DNA of 64,000 nucleotides from Limnephilus marmoratus (GCA_917880885.1 OU862928.1:10001721-10065720), one strand, 5' to 3'; shown: positions 42,747-53,742, counted from the first letter of the stretch. Translations and numbers: made by a program. Notes: generated from the sequence alone by a model not told the origin.

Positions 42747-44947
42747 TTACAGCAGACTGTTTTGCGTATTCGTTTTGTCCTTTTGGTTTAATCTTATTTC
42801 CTTGCAAGTCCTTGTGTAATGTCTGTGAATGTCCTTATTGTATACGATTTTATTTGTGAAGTATTTTGGTAACATGTTGTTTAATATTTTGTGAATAAAT
42901 ATCAACGTGTTCAAGGTCAGTATTTGTTTCACTGTTAACCAATTAAGTTCCTTTAACATTTTAATTATTTTTGAAAATCTATTTCTTCGGAGTATTATTC
43001 GCATTGCTTTGTTTTGGAGAATTTGAAATTTATTCTGTTCTCTTTCATTACAAAGGAAAAGGATACTTGAACAGTAGTTGAAGTGTGGAGCAATAATTGA
43101 ATTGTAAATGGTGATGGCGGTTTTTCTGGAAATTTTAGGCCGAATTCTTCCCAAAAAAGATATCTTTTTGCCAATTTTCTTGTGGGTATATTCGGCATGT
43201 CTATTGAAGTTTAGTTTGGAATCTAATATGACTCCTAAGTATTTCATTTCAGAAACATTTTCAATAATTTCACCATCAATTTTAATTTTGCTTTCACTGG
43301 ATGTCTTCTTATATCCAATCACCATACATTTTGTTTTTTTTTTGTATTTAATTTAAGCTTATTTATTTTTAGCCATCTTGATACATCATCTAGTTCATTA
43401 TTTAAAATATTTATTAGTTCTTCATAGTTATCTCCAATTAAGTATATAAGTGTATCATCGGCAAAAAGTTGTACTTTGCATTTTGAAAATATTTTCACCA
43501 TGTCATTAATATAGAGTATGAACAATAGGGGTCCAAGGACCGATCCCTGCGGTACTCCTAATTTATTTTCCATTGGTTTTGAGAATTGATTATTTATTTT
43601 TGTTACCTGTTTTCTGTCTTTCAAATACTCTTCTATTAATTTAATGGCTATAGATGAGAAACCAATTTCTTTAAGTTTTCTTATTAAGATTTCTCGATCT
43701 ATAGTTTCGAATGCCCTTTGAAAGTCTAAAAATATTGCTAAGATAAATTTATTACTATTCATTCCTTCCTTCCATTCTTCGACAATTACGTTTAATGCTG
43801 TTTCACACGAGTTATTAGATCTGAATCCTGATTGCTCTTGGCATAGAATATTGTGTTTATCTAGGTATTGTAAAATTTGTTCTTTTATTATCACTTCAAG
43901 AATCTGCTCATATTTTGGTAAGGTGTTGATTGGTCGAAATTCTTCACATTTTCTGGTATTTTTAACCTTCGGAACCGGTATAATGGTAGATTGTTTCCAT
44001 GACTGTGGAAATTTTCCTTCTTCAATCGTCTCATTAATAATATTTAATAGTGTAGATCCAATTACTGGAAAAGCATCCCTTATTATACTAATAGTTAATC
44101 CATCTGAACTATTCTTTGATTTAATTTCATTTAAGACTTTAAATAAATATTCTGCATTTATTCTTCTGAAGACCAATAATTCTTTGTTTGAGTCGTTATT
44201 TTCATTTATGGGGTTAGCAACAATGTTGGGTATTAATTTGTTGATTTGAGTGATGCTTTCAATAAAATATTTATTAAAGCTATTAGCCATGTTTTCTTCG
44301 TTTATCTCTTTTGGGAAGTTTACAATTTTTATGTCGTCTTTGTTTTCGCCATGTACTAATTCTTTTATGCTTTTCCAAATTTTTTTGGGATCCCCTTCTT
44401 CTGAGTTAATTTTATTTTTTATGTACTCATTATGCGTTCTTTTTATGTCTTTGGAGTATTCGTTTCTCGCTTTTTTGTAGTTATCCCAATCCATAGTATT
44501 ATTAGTAAGGCGTGCTCTTTTGTAAAATGTATCTCTATCGTGCTGCATTTTGCGTAGTTCTTTTGTGTACCACTTATTATTATTTATTTTACGTATCTTC
44601 TGTTCTGGGACTACTTCATCAATAGATTTTTTTAGGTTTAATATCATCTGGTCCGCTTTTTTGTTATATTCCATTTGATTTATTTCATTCCAATTAATAG
44701 CCTCCAAGGTCTGAATGAAAATTTCTTTATCATATTTTTTGTAATTTTTAAAAGTTATTACTTTTGTTTCTTTGCTGGAGTTGTATTTTTCTCTGTCATT
44801 TAATAGAATCTGAATGATGTTATGGTCGGTAATTTTAGGATTATCTAGTATATTAATATTTAAGTTGAATTTATTTGAGATTACAAGATCAATCACTGTT
44901 TTCGAGGTTTTAGTAATTCGTGTAAAATCTTTAACCAGTTGTTTCAT
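42747..44947 (-). pseudogene. EN end, RT and C-terminus of element N ORF2
   Basis: Frame 44959-43319 (546 codons): VIDLVISNKFN and ITDHNIIQI (EN end), KWYTKELRKMQHDRDTFYKR, IIPVPKVKN, GFRSNNSCETA, FLDFQRAFETIDRE, GVPQGSVLGPLLFILYIN (about 43520), catalytic FADDTLIYL (about 43450). A frameshift in a run of A (43322-43340) leads to the 192-codon frame 43325-42747 with KYLGVILDSKLNFNRH and a C-terminal HYTR domain. One lesion apart from the insertions. Confidence 0.88.
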
Positions 44948-45016
44948 TATTATAAGCAATAATTATCAGCCTGAAACACTCATCCACATTGAAAAATCTT
45001 CCGAGAAAAGATACAT

Positions 45017-45092
45017 GACGCCAACGGGACTTGAACCCGTGTCCTCTCGATTGCCGGTCGATTGCTCTTGACCACTGAGCTATGGCGGCTTA
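45017..45092 (-). other. tRNA-like unit, left arm
   Basis: Exact reverse complement of 45274-45349; see that entry. Not called as a working tRNA gene. Confidence 0.7.
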
Positions 45093-45273
45093 TCTCGTAC
45101 CCGCCAAATGATTCAATATATGCTAGTGTTTCATTCAACAATTACTGCTTATTATATTTTTTCCACCTGAAAACAACCAATAAAGTTGGTTGTTTTCAGG
45201 TGGAAAAAATATAATAAGCAGTAATTGTTGAATGAAACACTAGCATATATTGAATCATTTGGCGGGTACGAGA

Positions 45274-45349
45274 TAAGCCGCCATAGCTCAGTGGTCAAGA
45301 GCAATCGACCGGCAATCGAGAGGACACGGGTTCAAGTCCCGTTGGCGTC
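45274..45349 (+). other. tRNA-like unit, right arm (pol III promoter boxes intact)
   Basis: GCCGCCA..TGGCGTC acceptor arms pair at six of seven positions. D arm GCTC/GAGC with A box TAGCTCAGTGGT. Anticodon arm is mispaired at its base with loop CCGGCAA (no T33). T arm ACGGG-TTCAAGT-CCCGT is perfect. The anticodon loop violates the tRNA consensus, so this is more likely a SINE head than a functional tRNA. Confidence 0.7.
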
Positions 45350-45501
45350 ATGTATCTTTTCTCGGAAGATTTTTCAATGTGGATGAGTGTTTCAGGCTGA
45401 TAATTATTGCTTATAATAATTGTTACCCTTTGTGCTATGCATAAAAAATCTTGTCTTAAAAACGTTAGTTTTACAATTAAAAATAATAACAGTTGTTTCA
45501 T

Positions 45502-46005
45502 CCCTGCAGCTTGAATAATATATTTCAATTTTTTTGTGTATATGTCTGCCTTTGCTTTGACATTTATATTAAAATCTCCAGCTATAATGTTTACATTTTC
45601 GTCTTGTAAATTTTCCATACACCATTTTTGAAAATATGTTAAAAAGTCACACTTACTTGTGTTTGGCGATCTATAAATAACAGTATGTACCTTTCTTGTT
45701 TCCTGTTTTAATGGTGATGGCTAAGATCCAACAAAGTTTTTCAATTTGCTGATTTGATATTACTTCATACGGGTATTTCTTACTTAAGAGAATCATCACT
45801 CCTCCTGTGTGTCGACTATGTGAGTTACAACGGATGGTATTATAATTTTCAAATTTTATTTCATTATCTTGAATATCTTCTGTCACATGTGTTTCGCTCA
45901 TCATTAGCATAAATGGTTTCTTCTCTTCTAAAAGTATTTGGACCTCTTCGTAATGTGCAATGATGCTTTGTACATTTAGGTATATTATTTCATTTTTCTC
46001 GTAAA
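45502..46005 (-). pseudogene. Endonuclease N-terminal half of element N
   Basis: Reads IIYLNVQSIIAHYEEV (about 45985), MLMMSETHVTEDI (EN Glu motif), GGVMILLSKKYPY and, after a frame change, NINVKAKADIY with IIAGDFNIN (about 45580). It continues across the palindromic insertion at codons for GMKQL. Frameshifts near 45665. Confidence 0.8.
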
Positions 46006-46010
46006 CTTTT

Positions 46011-46601
46011 TTATAAAAAAGAGATCCTGCTCATTTTCGCTTCCAATTTTCGTTTATAAATCGGGCATTCTCTGCTCATGGCTGAGTGACTACTATTTAT
46101 TTTTAAACCTAATCTGTTATTTGTCATAATACAATTTACACACTGAATATTTTCATCGGTGCACTCTTTTAAATCGTGATGTTTGGCGCATTTTGGGCAA
46201 GATTTTAGGTTTCTGCAATCTACAGCCTTATGATTAAAACCATTACATTTAAAACATCTCATGATATTTAAATTGTCAAAGACCCTGCATCGGTCCCATC
46301 CGATATTTATTTTTTGTTCCTTTAACATCTTGTTGTATGTCTTTCCATCAACATCAGCATATACGGTGTAGCTGGTTTGATTTCTTATATTTTTTGTTTC
46401 TTTTACAAATGTTACTTTGATTTTGGCGTTTTCTTCAAAAATAAATTCATTTTGTCGTTTTATTTTTATTTCTATCTCTTCAAAAGAATATTTTTCAGTT
46501 AAGCCAATAATTTTAACAGATGGTTTTTTTTCTTGTGGGATTTTCACATCATATTTGTCTCCTATTAGTCCAGTCACCTCATCCTGAATTTTTTTTATAT
46601 C
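46011..46601 (-). pseudogene. C-terminal ORF1 of element N (zinc knuckles)
   Basis: From the LTR-element junction: TDIKKIQDEVTGLIGDKYDV, a PSVKIIGLTEKYSFEEIE domain, MRCFKCNGFNHKAVDC, CPKCAKHHDLKEC and CVNC..(three Cys/His knuckles, about 46100-46265). Ends at 46011 shortly before ORF2, as usual in Jockey elements. Confidence 0.88.
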
Positions 46602-46606
46602 GGTGG

Positions 46607-46983
46607 TGTTGACGCAACTATGTATACCTACCTATATACCTTGTTCCATTTATCTACCCATCCTTTGTTTACCACAATTACCTGTCCCTACTGACAATAT
46701 TACCTACCGTACAACAAAAATCAATATGTCACCAGTCTGTTAAAAGAAGCTGTGCCACGAACATCATTTCTCTCAGTTTATGGAAGCTTGTGCAGTGAGT
46801 GATTTAGTGCTCCCTCAAATCCATAATATTGAGCAGAATATCAACCATAAGGGGTAAGTCAGTTTCCTTCTCCATTCATCTGTTTACCATTCCCCATAGT
46901 TGTGTCAAAGTATTCACAAGCATAACGTTTTTTTTTTAAATATATTGATACAGTCCACTCCACGTGTCGTATTTGCGATACCA
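46607..46983 (+). repeat. 5' LTR of BEL/Pao element
   Basis: Differs from the 3' LTR by one C/T substitution, one base in a T-run and lack of 19 bp between two CAGTTTAT repeats. The missing part contains the only TATA-like motif (TTTATATAAC), so promoter function of this LTR may be impaired. Confidence 0.95.
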
Positions 46984-47119
46984 TTATTTGGTCCATTACG
47001 AGCCTGGATTAAACTAGAAAACATTAAATTCATTACATTCTATAATTATTGTCGCCGTATACATTGGCTGTTTTCTGTGTTAAATACATAATATTTCACT
47101 AAACAAGAATTAATTTAAG
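46984..47119 (+). promoter_or_regulatory. Leader with candidate primer-binding site
   Basis: TGGTCCATTACGAGCC starts 5 bases after the LTR (46989). The TGG is the complement of a tRNA CCA end, so this is the probable primer site; I cannot name the tRNA. The rest of the leader is non-coding. Confidence 0.55.
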
Positions 47120-48283
47120 ATGGCAGATAAGAGATTGCCGTATTGAAAACTCGAAGGGATCGTTTTTTAGCTAGGATACAAATAACGCATCAATTAATAC
47201 CTTTTATAAACATGGATGAAAAAAAAAGTGCCGTATTGAAAACTCGAAGGGATCGTTTTTTAGCTAGGATACAAATAACGCATCAATTAATACCTTTTAT
47301 AAACATGGATGAAAAAAAAAGGGAAACGTTTTTAAGCCGGTATGAAAAAGTTTTCGAATGGCTCGGAGAGGTAGAGTCATTACATAATGATATGGAAAAT
47401 TTATTAATTGAAGCGGACAAGGCAAGTGATTGTAAGGAGATAGCAACAATCTCTGAACAATTAGATGTAATGGTCTTTGAAATTTCATCTGCAAAAAGAC
47501 AGCAAAATTCAAACATTAAGTCAGAACCAATTTCTGCAAATAGTATTGGCAACTTAAAATTACCCGCGATTCAAATAACACCATTTGATTCCAATGTAAA
47601 AAATTGGCATACCTTCCATGCATTGTTCGAAAATCTAGTACATAATAATAATATGTATACAGATATAGAGAAATTTCATCATTTAATCTCGTTACTGAAG
47701 GGAACCGCATTGAATTTGGTTAAATCGTTACCATTAATTGCTGAGAATTACCCAATAGCTTGGAATATTCTGCTGCAAAAGTATGAAGATAGTAGATTAT
47801 TATTTACTTTTTATGTAGACGAAATGATGAATTTTAAACCATTACCTAATGAATCGATAAATGGATTAACACATATCTTAAACACTTTTCAAGAAAATTT
47901 ATCTGCTTTGAATGCAATGAAACATGAAAATATATTTAGTAAGTTTGTTGCCCACATAATCTTACGATGTTTGGATCAAGACACCAGACGACAATTCGAA
48001 ACGTCACTTACACGAACACAATTACCGGAGACATCTCAATTATTTGAATTTTTACACAATCAGATTAGAATTCTCGAAGCGTCTAACCCACTTACTGCAA
48101 ACATACCTAAACCAAAGACGGCGGTTGCGCGAAAATCCTTATTGGCGGCGAATTCTGGCTCTGAAATGTGCGCTATATGCAAGGAAGCTCACTCAATTTA
48201 TAAATGTGAAAAATTTCTTGAAATGTCTCCCCTTGAAAGGAAAAATCGCATAAAACATTTAAATCGATGTTTTAATTGTTTAA
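47120..48283 (+). pseudogene. Gag of BEL/Pao element
   Basis: The first ATG (47120) is followed by an in-frame stop after eight codons. A downstream frame contains a 93-bp tandem duplication (47137-47229 and 47230-47322, 31 codons each, in frame), including ATGGATGAAAAAAAA, so starts at 47213 or 47306 are possible. Then a coiled-coil-like N-terminus, the central capsid-like region (WHTFHALFENLVH, KFHHLISLLKGTALNLVKSL; DUF1759-type) and a first Cys-rich motif (CAICKEAHSIYKCEKF) near 48170. It is cut by a 38-bp insertion at 48284. Confidence 0.88.
47137..47322 (+). repeat. 93-bp in-frame tandem duplication in gag
   Basis: Two units starting GCCGTATTGAAAACTCGAAG at 47137 and 47230, apparently identical. 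They encode 31 residues each, including a KTRRDRFLARI motif. Confidence 0.9.
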
Positions 48284-48321
48284 ATAATAATAATAATAAT
48301 AATGGTCTTTATTCCAGCGTA
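48284..48321 (-). mobile_element. 38-bp 'dead on arrival' LINE tail
   Basis: Inserted between copies of TAATTGTTTAA (48273-48283 and 48322-48332). Read on the minus strand it is GCTGGAATAAAGACC followed by ATT repeats, closely like the extreme 3' end of element I (CCTGGAATTAAGATT then ATT repeats). The 49 extra bases shift the BEL frame. Confidence 0.8.
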
Positions 48322-48332
48322 TAATTGTTTAA

Positions 48333-51265
48333 AGTTTCATCGATTTGGAGATTGTCAATCACAATCTAGTTGTAAAATTTGTAACAAGCGGCACCATTCT
48401 ATGTTGCATTTTGAAACACCCTCTACGGGTGAAAAAGTGACCACGTCATTGACTGCCGTCACAAAGTCAAACGAAAATGTGAGCAACGCACCCAATGTAC
48501 TCTTGGGTACAGCGATTGTTCACATGCAAAATAAATTTGGCGCATACGTTCCTATACGTATCATCGTAGATAATGGAAGTCAAGTCTCTATTATAACGCA
48601 GAGTTGTGCCAAGAGGCTAGGCTTATCTATAAGGAAATATAAGACTCCGTTAAATGGATTAGGACAGACAGCTGTTAACTCATGCACAGGTATAACCTCA
48701 TGTGTTATCAAACCTGTCAAACAGCGAGCACCTATGTTATCTGCGACACCCATAGTAATTCAGGAAATTACTTCATGGATGCCATCTGTCACACTGGATA
48801 AAGATGTTAAATCGCGATTTCTCAATTTATCGTTAGCAGATCCAAGTTTTGATCAGCCGGGTCAAATAGATTTTCTACTCGGCGCCGATTTATATCCCAA
48901 CATTTTGGATGATCAATCACATATCGTTCGTGGAAACCCTAGTGCTTTAAATACAGTCTTTGGATATATTATTCTTGGGAAGGTGGGATGTCAATCGATC
49001 GATTCATCGCCAACGTCACTTTTGACACTGTCTGACATGTCATTAAATGATACAATGAAAAATTTCTGGGAGATTGAAGAGGCTCCCGTCGTTTCTGATT
49101 TAAACCCTGACAACACCAAGGCGGAAGAAATGTTTCAGAAAGAGCATTACAGACAGACGGATGGGAGATATGTGGTTCCGATTCTGTTAAAATCGGACAG
49201 TCCTCCACCGCAAAATACTTACAACTTGGCCGAATCGCGAATGCGCAAGCTGGAAAAGCGTTTTGATAGGGATGCGACGTTGGCGACTAGTTATAGGGAT
49301 TTTCTTCATGAATATGAAAGTCTTAGTCACATGAAACGCGTAGCACCCAACTCTGGGGCAAATTATCTTCCCCATCATGCGGTAATCAATGGAAAAGGTA
49401 AAATTCGCGTTGTCTTTGATGGGTCTGCGAAGGCCTCCGATATGTCATTAAATGACATGCTATATAGCGGTCCAAAACTACAAACAGAAATACCATACAT
49501 GATATTAAATTTTAGATTTCATAAATTTGTATTTACTGCTGACATTTGTAAAATGTACCGACAAATTTTAATTATTCCCAATCATCGTAAATATCAGCAC
49601 ATCCTTTGGCGCGACTCCCCAAGTGAACCAATGAAAGATTACGAACTTCAAACCATAACCTACGGTTTAACGTCCTCCCCATTTTTAGCCATTTCGACCT
49701 TACGTCAATTGGCTAGGGATGAGAGGGAAAGCTATCCTGCCGCTTCAAGGGCGCTGTTAGAGAATTTTTATGTTGATGACTTGGCGACTGGGGCAGATTC
49801 CATTGAATCTGCTCGACACCTCAAGGAAGAAATTGTAGCCGTTTTAAAATCAGCCAAACTGGAGCTCAGCAAGTGGGCAAGCAATTGTTCAGAATTACTC
49901 GAGCATGATTCTGAATGTCAACAACAACAGTTGAATTTTAACAAAACTCAATCGAATGTTAAAATATTAGGTGTTTTTTGGAATCCCGAAGAGGATTATT
50001 TTTCTTATCACATTTCGATACCCAATTCGGCAGTATGTTCGAAGCGGAATATATTATCAACCCTTGCTCGGATATACGATCCGCTAGGGTGGTTGTCTCC
50101 TGTGATCTTCACTGCAAAACGGATTATCCAAGAACTTTGGAAATTGAACGTGGACTGGGACACTGAAGTACCACTCCACATCATGTCCACGTGGAACAAC
50201 TTTGTGGAACAACTTCCATCGCTACAACAGTTACGAATTCCACGATATTACCATACGAATCTAGATAGTCATTGTATCCTCGTAGGATTTTGCGATGCAT
50301 CACAACTGGGTTATGCAGCCGTGACATATTTAGTTGTTCAAAACCATAATTCTAGCCACTTGCTGATGGCCAAATCCAAGGTTGCACCTTTAAAGTCATT
50401 AACAATCCCTAGATTAGAGTTGTGTGCAGCCGTGCTGCTTTCAAAACTTATAAAATATATATTGTCGTCAGTACATTTTGCCGCGCAAATTGAAAAGGTT
50501 ATCCTCTTCACTGACTCGACAATTGTCTTATCTTGGCTTCAAACGCCACCACATTTATTAAAAACTTTCGTCGCAAACCGTGTTGTTCAGATCCTTGATA
50601 ACACGCCAAAAGCAATTTGGAAGCATGTTATTTCAGAGGATAACAGTGCTGATTATGGGTCCCGAGGTACCCTTCCTGCTCATTTTGTAGAACATCTATC
50701 ATGGCTTTCGGGTCCACCGTGGCTCCGTAATCCAGTTGAGGATTGGCCTTCGGCGAGGCTACCATTTATTCCAGCAAGCGAATTGCCAGAAATTCAACCC
50801 CCTAAACCTACAGTTTTTAATGTCGAATTAAAATCATCTTCCATCATAGCGAAGTATTCTTCATTATCAAAATTAAAGAAAGTCATTGCATGGATCCTTA
50901 GGTTCAAAACAAATTGTCTTTCTAATGTTTCCAAAATGGCGAAACAGAGCATCAATCATGCGGCACTCACTCTTCAAGAACTGGACAACGCATTTATGAA
51001 GATTATAAAACTCGAACAGCAGGCTTGTTTTCACAACGATATTATTCTGTTAAGCTCTGACAAAATGTGTTCTTCCGGCCTTCAAAAACTGAAACCTTTT
51101 ATTGACCCTCACGGTATCCTGAGGGTGGGCGGTCGGCTAATAAATTCTGCACTCCCATCCGATAGTAAGCATCCCATTTTACTTCCTAAGTCTAGTCATT
51201 TGACCGGGTTGTTAATTGATTACTATCACCGTGCTTATCTTCACGTCGGACCGCGTACTCTCTAA
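48333..51265 (+). pseudogene. BEL/Pao pol: protease, reverse transcriptase, RNase H
   Basis: Open from the insertion to a TAA at 51263-51265 (about 975 codons). Cys/His motif CKICNKRHHSMLH; A17-type aspartic protease with VDNGSQ (about 48570); RT with VVFDGSAKASDMSLND (about 49410), FTADICKMYRQILI, YGLTSSPFLA and the catalytic YVDDLATGAD (about 49770); then RNase H-like LVGFCDASQLGYAAV (about 50280), IPRLELCAAVLL and LFTDSTIVLSWL (about 50505); then VGGRLINSALP, start of the integrase zinc region. All core catalytic residues of the RT are visible. Confidence 0.93.
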
Positions 51266-52333
51266 TTTCTTATTCAACGCAAATACTGGATTATGTCCGG
51301 TCGTACCGTCATTCGATCTCAGTTATCAAAATGTGTCACATGCCACAAGTTTCGGGCCACTGCACATTCACCTATGATGGCGGATCTGCCGTCCTGTCGT
51401 GTTCAACCTAGTCGTCCCTTTTCTCGTGTAGGGGTCGATTTTGGTGGACCTTTTATGCTGAAGGATCATAAACGTCGCGGAGCAAAAACCACTAAGGCTT
51501 ATTTATGTCTTTTTGTCTGCATGGCCACCAAAGCCTTGCACCTTGAGGTCGTGTCAGACCTCTCCACGGATGCCTTTATCGCATCCCTAACCCGATTCAT
51601 AAATCGACGGGGTTTGTGTTCCGAAGTCTTCAGTGACCGCGGCACAAATTTTGTAGGAGCAAAGCGATACCTAACTGGAGTATTTAAATATTTCTATTCT
51701 TCACCACAACGTGAAGTAATTTCGGACCATTTTGCCCAAAAGGAAATCCTGTGGACATTTAATCCTCCTGCCAGTCCACACTTTGGTGGACTGTGGGAAT
51801 CCGGAATTAAATCCGTCAAGCATCATTTGGTTCGAGTAGTGGGTGATACTTCCCTAACATTTGAGGAGTTTGCCACACTTCTTACTACCATTGAAGCTAT
51901 TCTAAATTCACGCCCCCTTTGCCCCTTGTCGGTTGATCCAGACAACGTCGACGCCCTTACACCCGGCCATTTTCTGATAGGAGGATTCCTCTTAGGACTT
52001 CCCGAATATGACCTGTCCGCTACTGGATCAAACCGTTTAAGTCGTTGGCAACACATACAAAAGATGTCTCAACACTTTTGGCGACGTTGGAATGTGGAGT
52101 ATCTTAATACTCTACAACAACGTGCAAAATGGTTGAGAGACAGACCCAATTTAGAGATCGGTCAACTCGTGCTAGTAAAGGATGAACGTCTTCCCCCCAT
52201 GCGCTGGGCTTTAGGGCGAATTGTTGCCGTACATCCGGGTAAAGATAATATCGTTCGCGTTGCAACTATTAAAACCACTAAAGGTATATTTGTCCGCCCA
52301 GCGGGTAAGCTTTGCCCTTTGCCTATAGAATAA
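51266..52333 (+). pseudogene. BEL/Pao integrase
   Basis: Continues the pol frame after a single nonsense codon (9 codons before the ATG at 51293). C-x2-C of the zinc region (KCVTCHKFRA), then the catalytic core: VDFGGPF (first Asp), SDRGTNFVGA (second Asp) and GLWESGIKSVKHH (Glu), giving D-D-E. C-terminal domain with GQLVLVKDERLPPMRWALGRI. Ends at 52333, about 270 bp from the 3' LTR. No other lesion seen. Confidence 0.93.
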
Positions 52334-52586
52334 GTCATCTGTTAATTAAATACTCAGCATTTTTTTTATCATAGAGCTATCTATTACTTATATTTTATGT
52401 TTTTTGTTTTCCTTTTGTTTCCTTTGATAAATACACAGAAGACAGCTGGTGTGCTTACGTCTCACAATATATATATATATATTTTTTTAATAATTTTCTT
52501 TATAATTTTTGATTAACATAGTATTCAAGCTACTTTATTATTATTGTTATTTTTTTTTTTTTTATTGTTAATTTTGTTCCAAAATT
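52334..52586 (+). other. Non-coding tail of BEL/Pao element, no env
   Basis: AT-rich, with a TA run (52470-52482) and a long T run. No transmembrane or envelope coding frame. Confidence 0.7.
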
Positions 52587-52600
52587 AGGTGGGCGGAAAA
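52587..52600 (+). promoter_or_regulatory. Polypurine tract
   Basis: AGGTGGGCGGAAAA immediately before the 3' LTR; the expected plus-strand primer, with two pyrimidines. Confidence 0.8.
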
Positions 52601-52995
52601 TGTTGACGCAACTATGTATACCTACCTATATACCTTGTTCCATTTATCTACCCATCCTTTGTTTACCACAATTACCTGTCCCTACTGACAATATTACCTA
52701 CCGTACAACAAAAATCAATATGTCACCAGTCTGTTAAAAGAAGCTGTGCCACGAACATCATTTCTCTCAGTTTATATAACATCGACCAGTTTATGGAAGC
52801 TTGTGCAGTGAGTGATTTAGTGCTCCCTCAAATCCATAATATTGAGCAGAATATCAACCATAAGGGGTAAGTCAGTTTCCTTCTCCATTCATCTGTTTAC
52901 CATTCCCCATAGTTGTGTCAAAGTATTCACAAGCATAACGTTTTTTTTTAAATATATTGATACAGTCCACTCCACGTGTCGCATTTGCGATACCA
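52601..52995 (+). repeat. 3' LTR of BEL/Pao element
   Basis: 395 bp. Contains CAGTTTAT-ATAACATCGAC-CAGTTTAT (52768-52794), the segment reduced to one CAGTTTAT in the 5' LTR. Confidence 0.95.
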
Positions 52996-53000
52996 GGTGG

Positions 53001-53671
53001 AATTTTTGAATTCCATTATTACCCCTCCATCCTTAAAATTTCTCATTCCAGTTACTCCAAAGTTTACTGGATCAATATTTCCTTTAATTTCGTTTTTTGT
53101 TTCAATATTTTCTTGATTTTTCTTTTTTGGTTTTATGATTACAATCGGCTTATGTTTTTTTACCTTTTCCACATAAGTTTCAGGTACTATTATTTTTCTT
53201 ATGTCTTTTTTAATTTCTTCATTTTTTGTGTTCATATTATTGAAAAGCGATTATTTTTTTTCATATTATTTTTTTCATATCATTAAAATTATGGGTAACT
53301 ATTTTTGTGAGTGGTCGGAGAATTTTTAATTCGCCCTTGATTTCATTATTTTCTGCCACTAAATGAGCTATAATGTTAAATAAATTATCCATTCCTTCAT
53401 TAATTTTTTCTTTTTGGCCAATGGAAATTTTTCCTTTACTTTCTGAGAGGGTTGTCTTCATGGAATTAATTATGATTCTCGAGTTAGTAAGTGCGTTACT
53501 CACTTGATTTGTCTCTATCAATATAGACTTTTCTTCGTCATCATTTATATTATTTTCCGAATCAGACGATAAATTATCGTCCTCTTGTTCAGTTGGGGAT
53601 CTTGGGGTCATAAAAGATTTCGTGAACGGGTCCGAATTTTTTACTCTGGGTGTTTTATTTCCCTTTTCCAT
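53001..53671 (-). pseudogene. N-terminal ORF1 of element N
   Basis: An ATG at 53671 opens an acidic N-terminus (PRSPTEQEDDNLSSDSEN) and a helical region with LVAENNEIKGELKIL. A frame change near 53265 is followed by a Lys-rich frame (KPIVIIKPKKKNQEN) ending VTGMRNFKDGGVIMEFKNS at the LTR junction. The last part begins the RNA-binding domain completed at 46601-46300. Confidence 0.85.
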
Positions 53672-53742
53672 TTTTCAAATTCAAATAACTTTAATAAATA
53701 AATAATTTTATATATCCACTGCCATCTGTTAATGAATATCGG

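Larger units (their letters stand above)
44948..45489 (+). mobile_element. Perfect palindromic tRNA-derived insertion (542 bp)
   Basis: Flanked by the 12-bp duplication CAGTTGTTTCAT (44936-44947 and 45490-45501). Arms 44946-45180 and 45186-45420 are identical reverse complements over 235 bp, with a 5-nt loop TAAAG. Each arm has the same tRNA-like unit. The right copy extends a further ~69 bp to an A-rich end (AAAAATAATAA). Orientation + by the right-hand copy. Target duplication and A-rich end indicate LINE-type target-primed insertion rather than a cut-and-paste transposon. Confidence 0.88.
46607..52995 (+). mobile_element. BEL/Pao LTR retrotransposon, nearly intact (6389 bp)
   Basis: Two LTRs (377 and 395 bp) starting TG and ending CA, flanked by GGTGG (46602-46606 and 52996-53000), the 5-bp duplication usual for this superfamily. 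Gag, aspartic protease, RT, RNase H and integrase occur in BEL order. No envelope gene. Lesions: N-terminal gag frame problem, a 38-bp insertion in the gag-pol frame, one nonsense codon before integrase, and a 19-bp deletion in the 5' LTR. Inserted in element N ORF1 between codons for KNST and TDIKK. Confidence 0.95.
42500..53700 (-). mobile_element. Jockey-like retrotransposon N, split by a palindromic SINE and a BEL/Pao element
   Basis: ORF1 starts at 53671, is cut at 53000/46602 by the LTR element, and continues to 46011. EN 46005-45490, cut by a palindromic insertion (44948-45489), continuing into pre-RT and RT to 43319. C-terminal frame 43325-42747, then 3' UTR. All joins keep or nearly keep phase, so N was coding when it was hit. 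Confidence 0.85.

Noticed and set aside
45274..45349. Functional tRNA gene (with an inverted second copy at 45017-45092)
   Set aside because: The cloverleaf is close, but the anticodon loop lacks T33, the anticodon stem base is mispaired and one acceptor pair is lost; both copies are inside a retroposed insert with a target duplication.
44946..45420. Assembly or library foldback artefact producing the palindrome
   Set aside because: The flanking retrotransposon continues in the same direction on both sides with a single 12-bp duplication; a foldback artefact would invert the flank too. Long reads would still be decisive.
48240..48340. Programmed frameshift between gag and pol of the BEL element
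   Set aside because: The break is a 38-bp insertion with its own 11-bp target duplication; BEL elements normally use one continuous frame.
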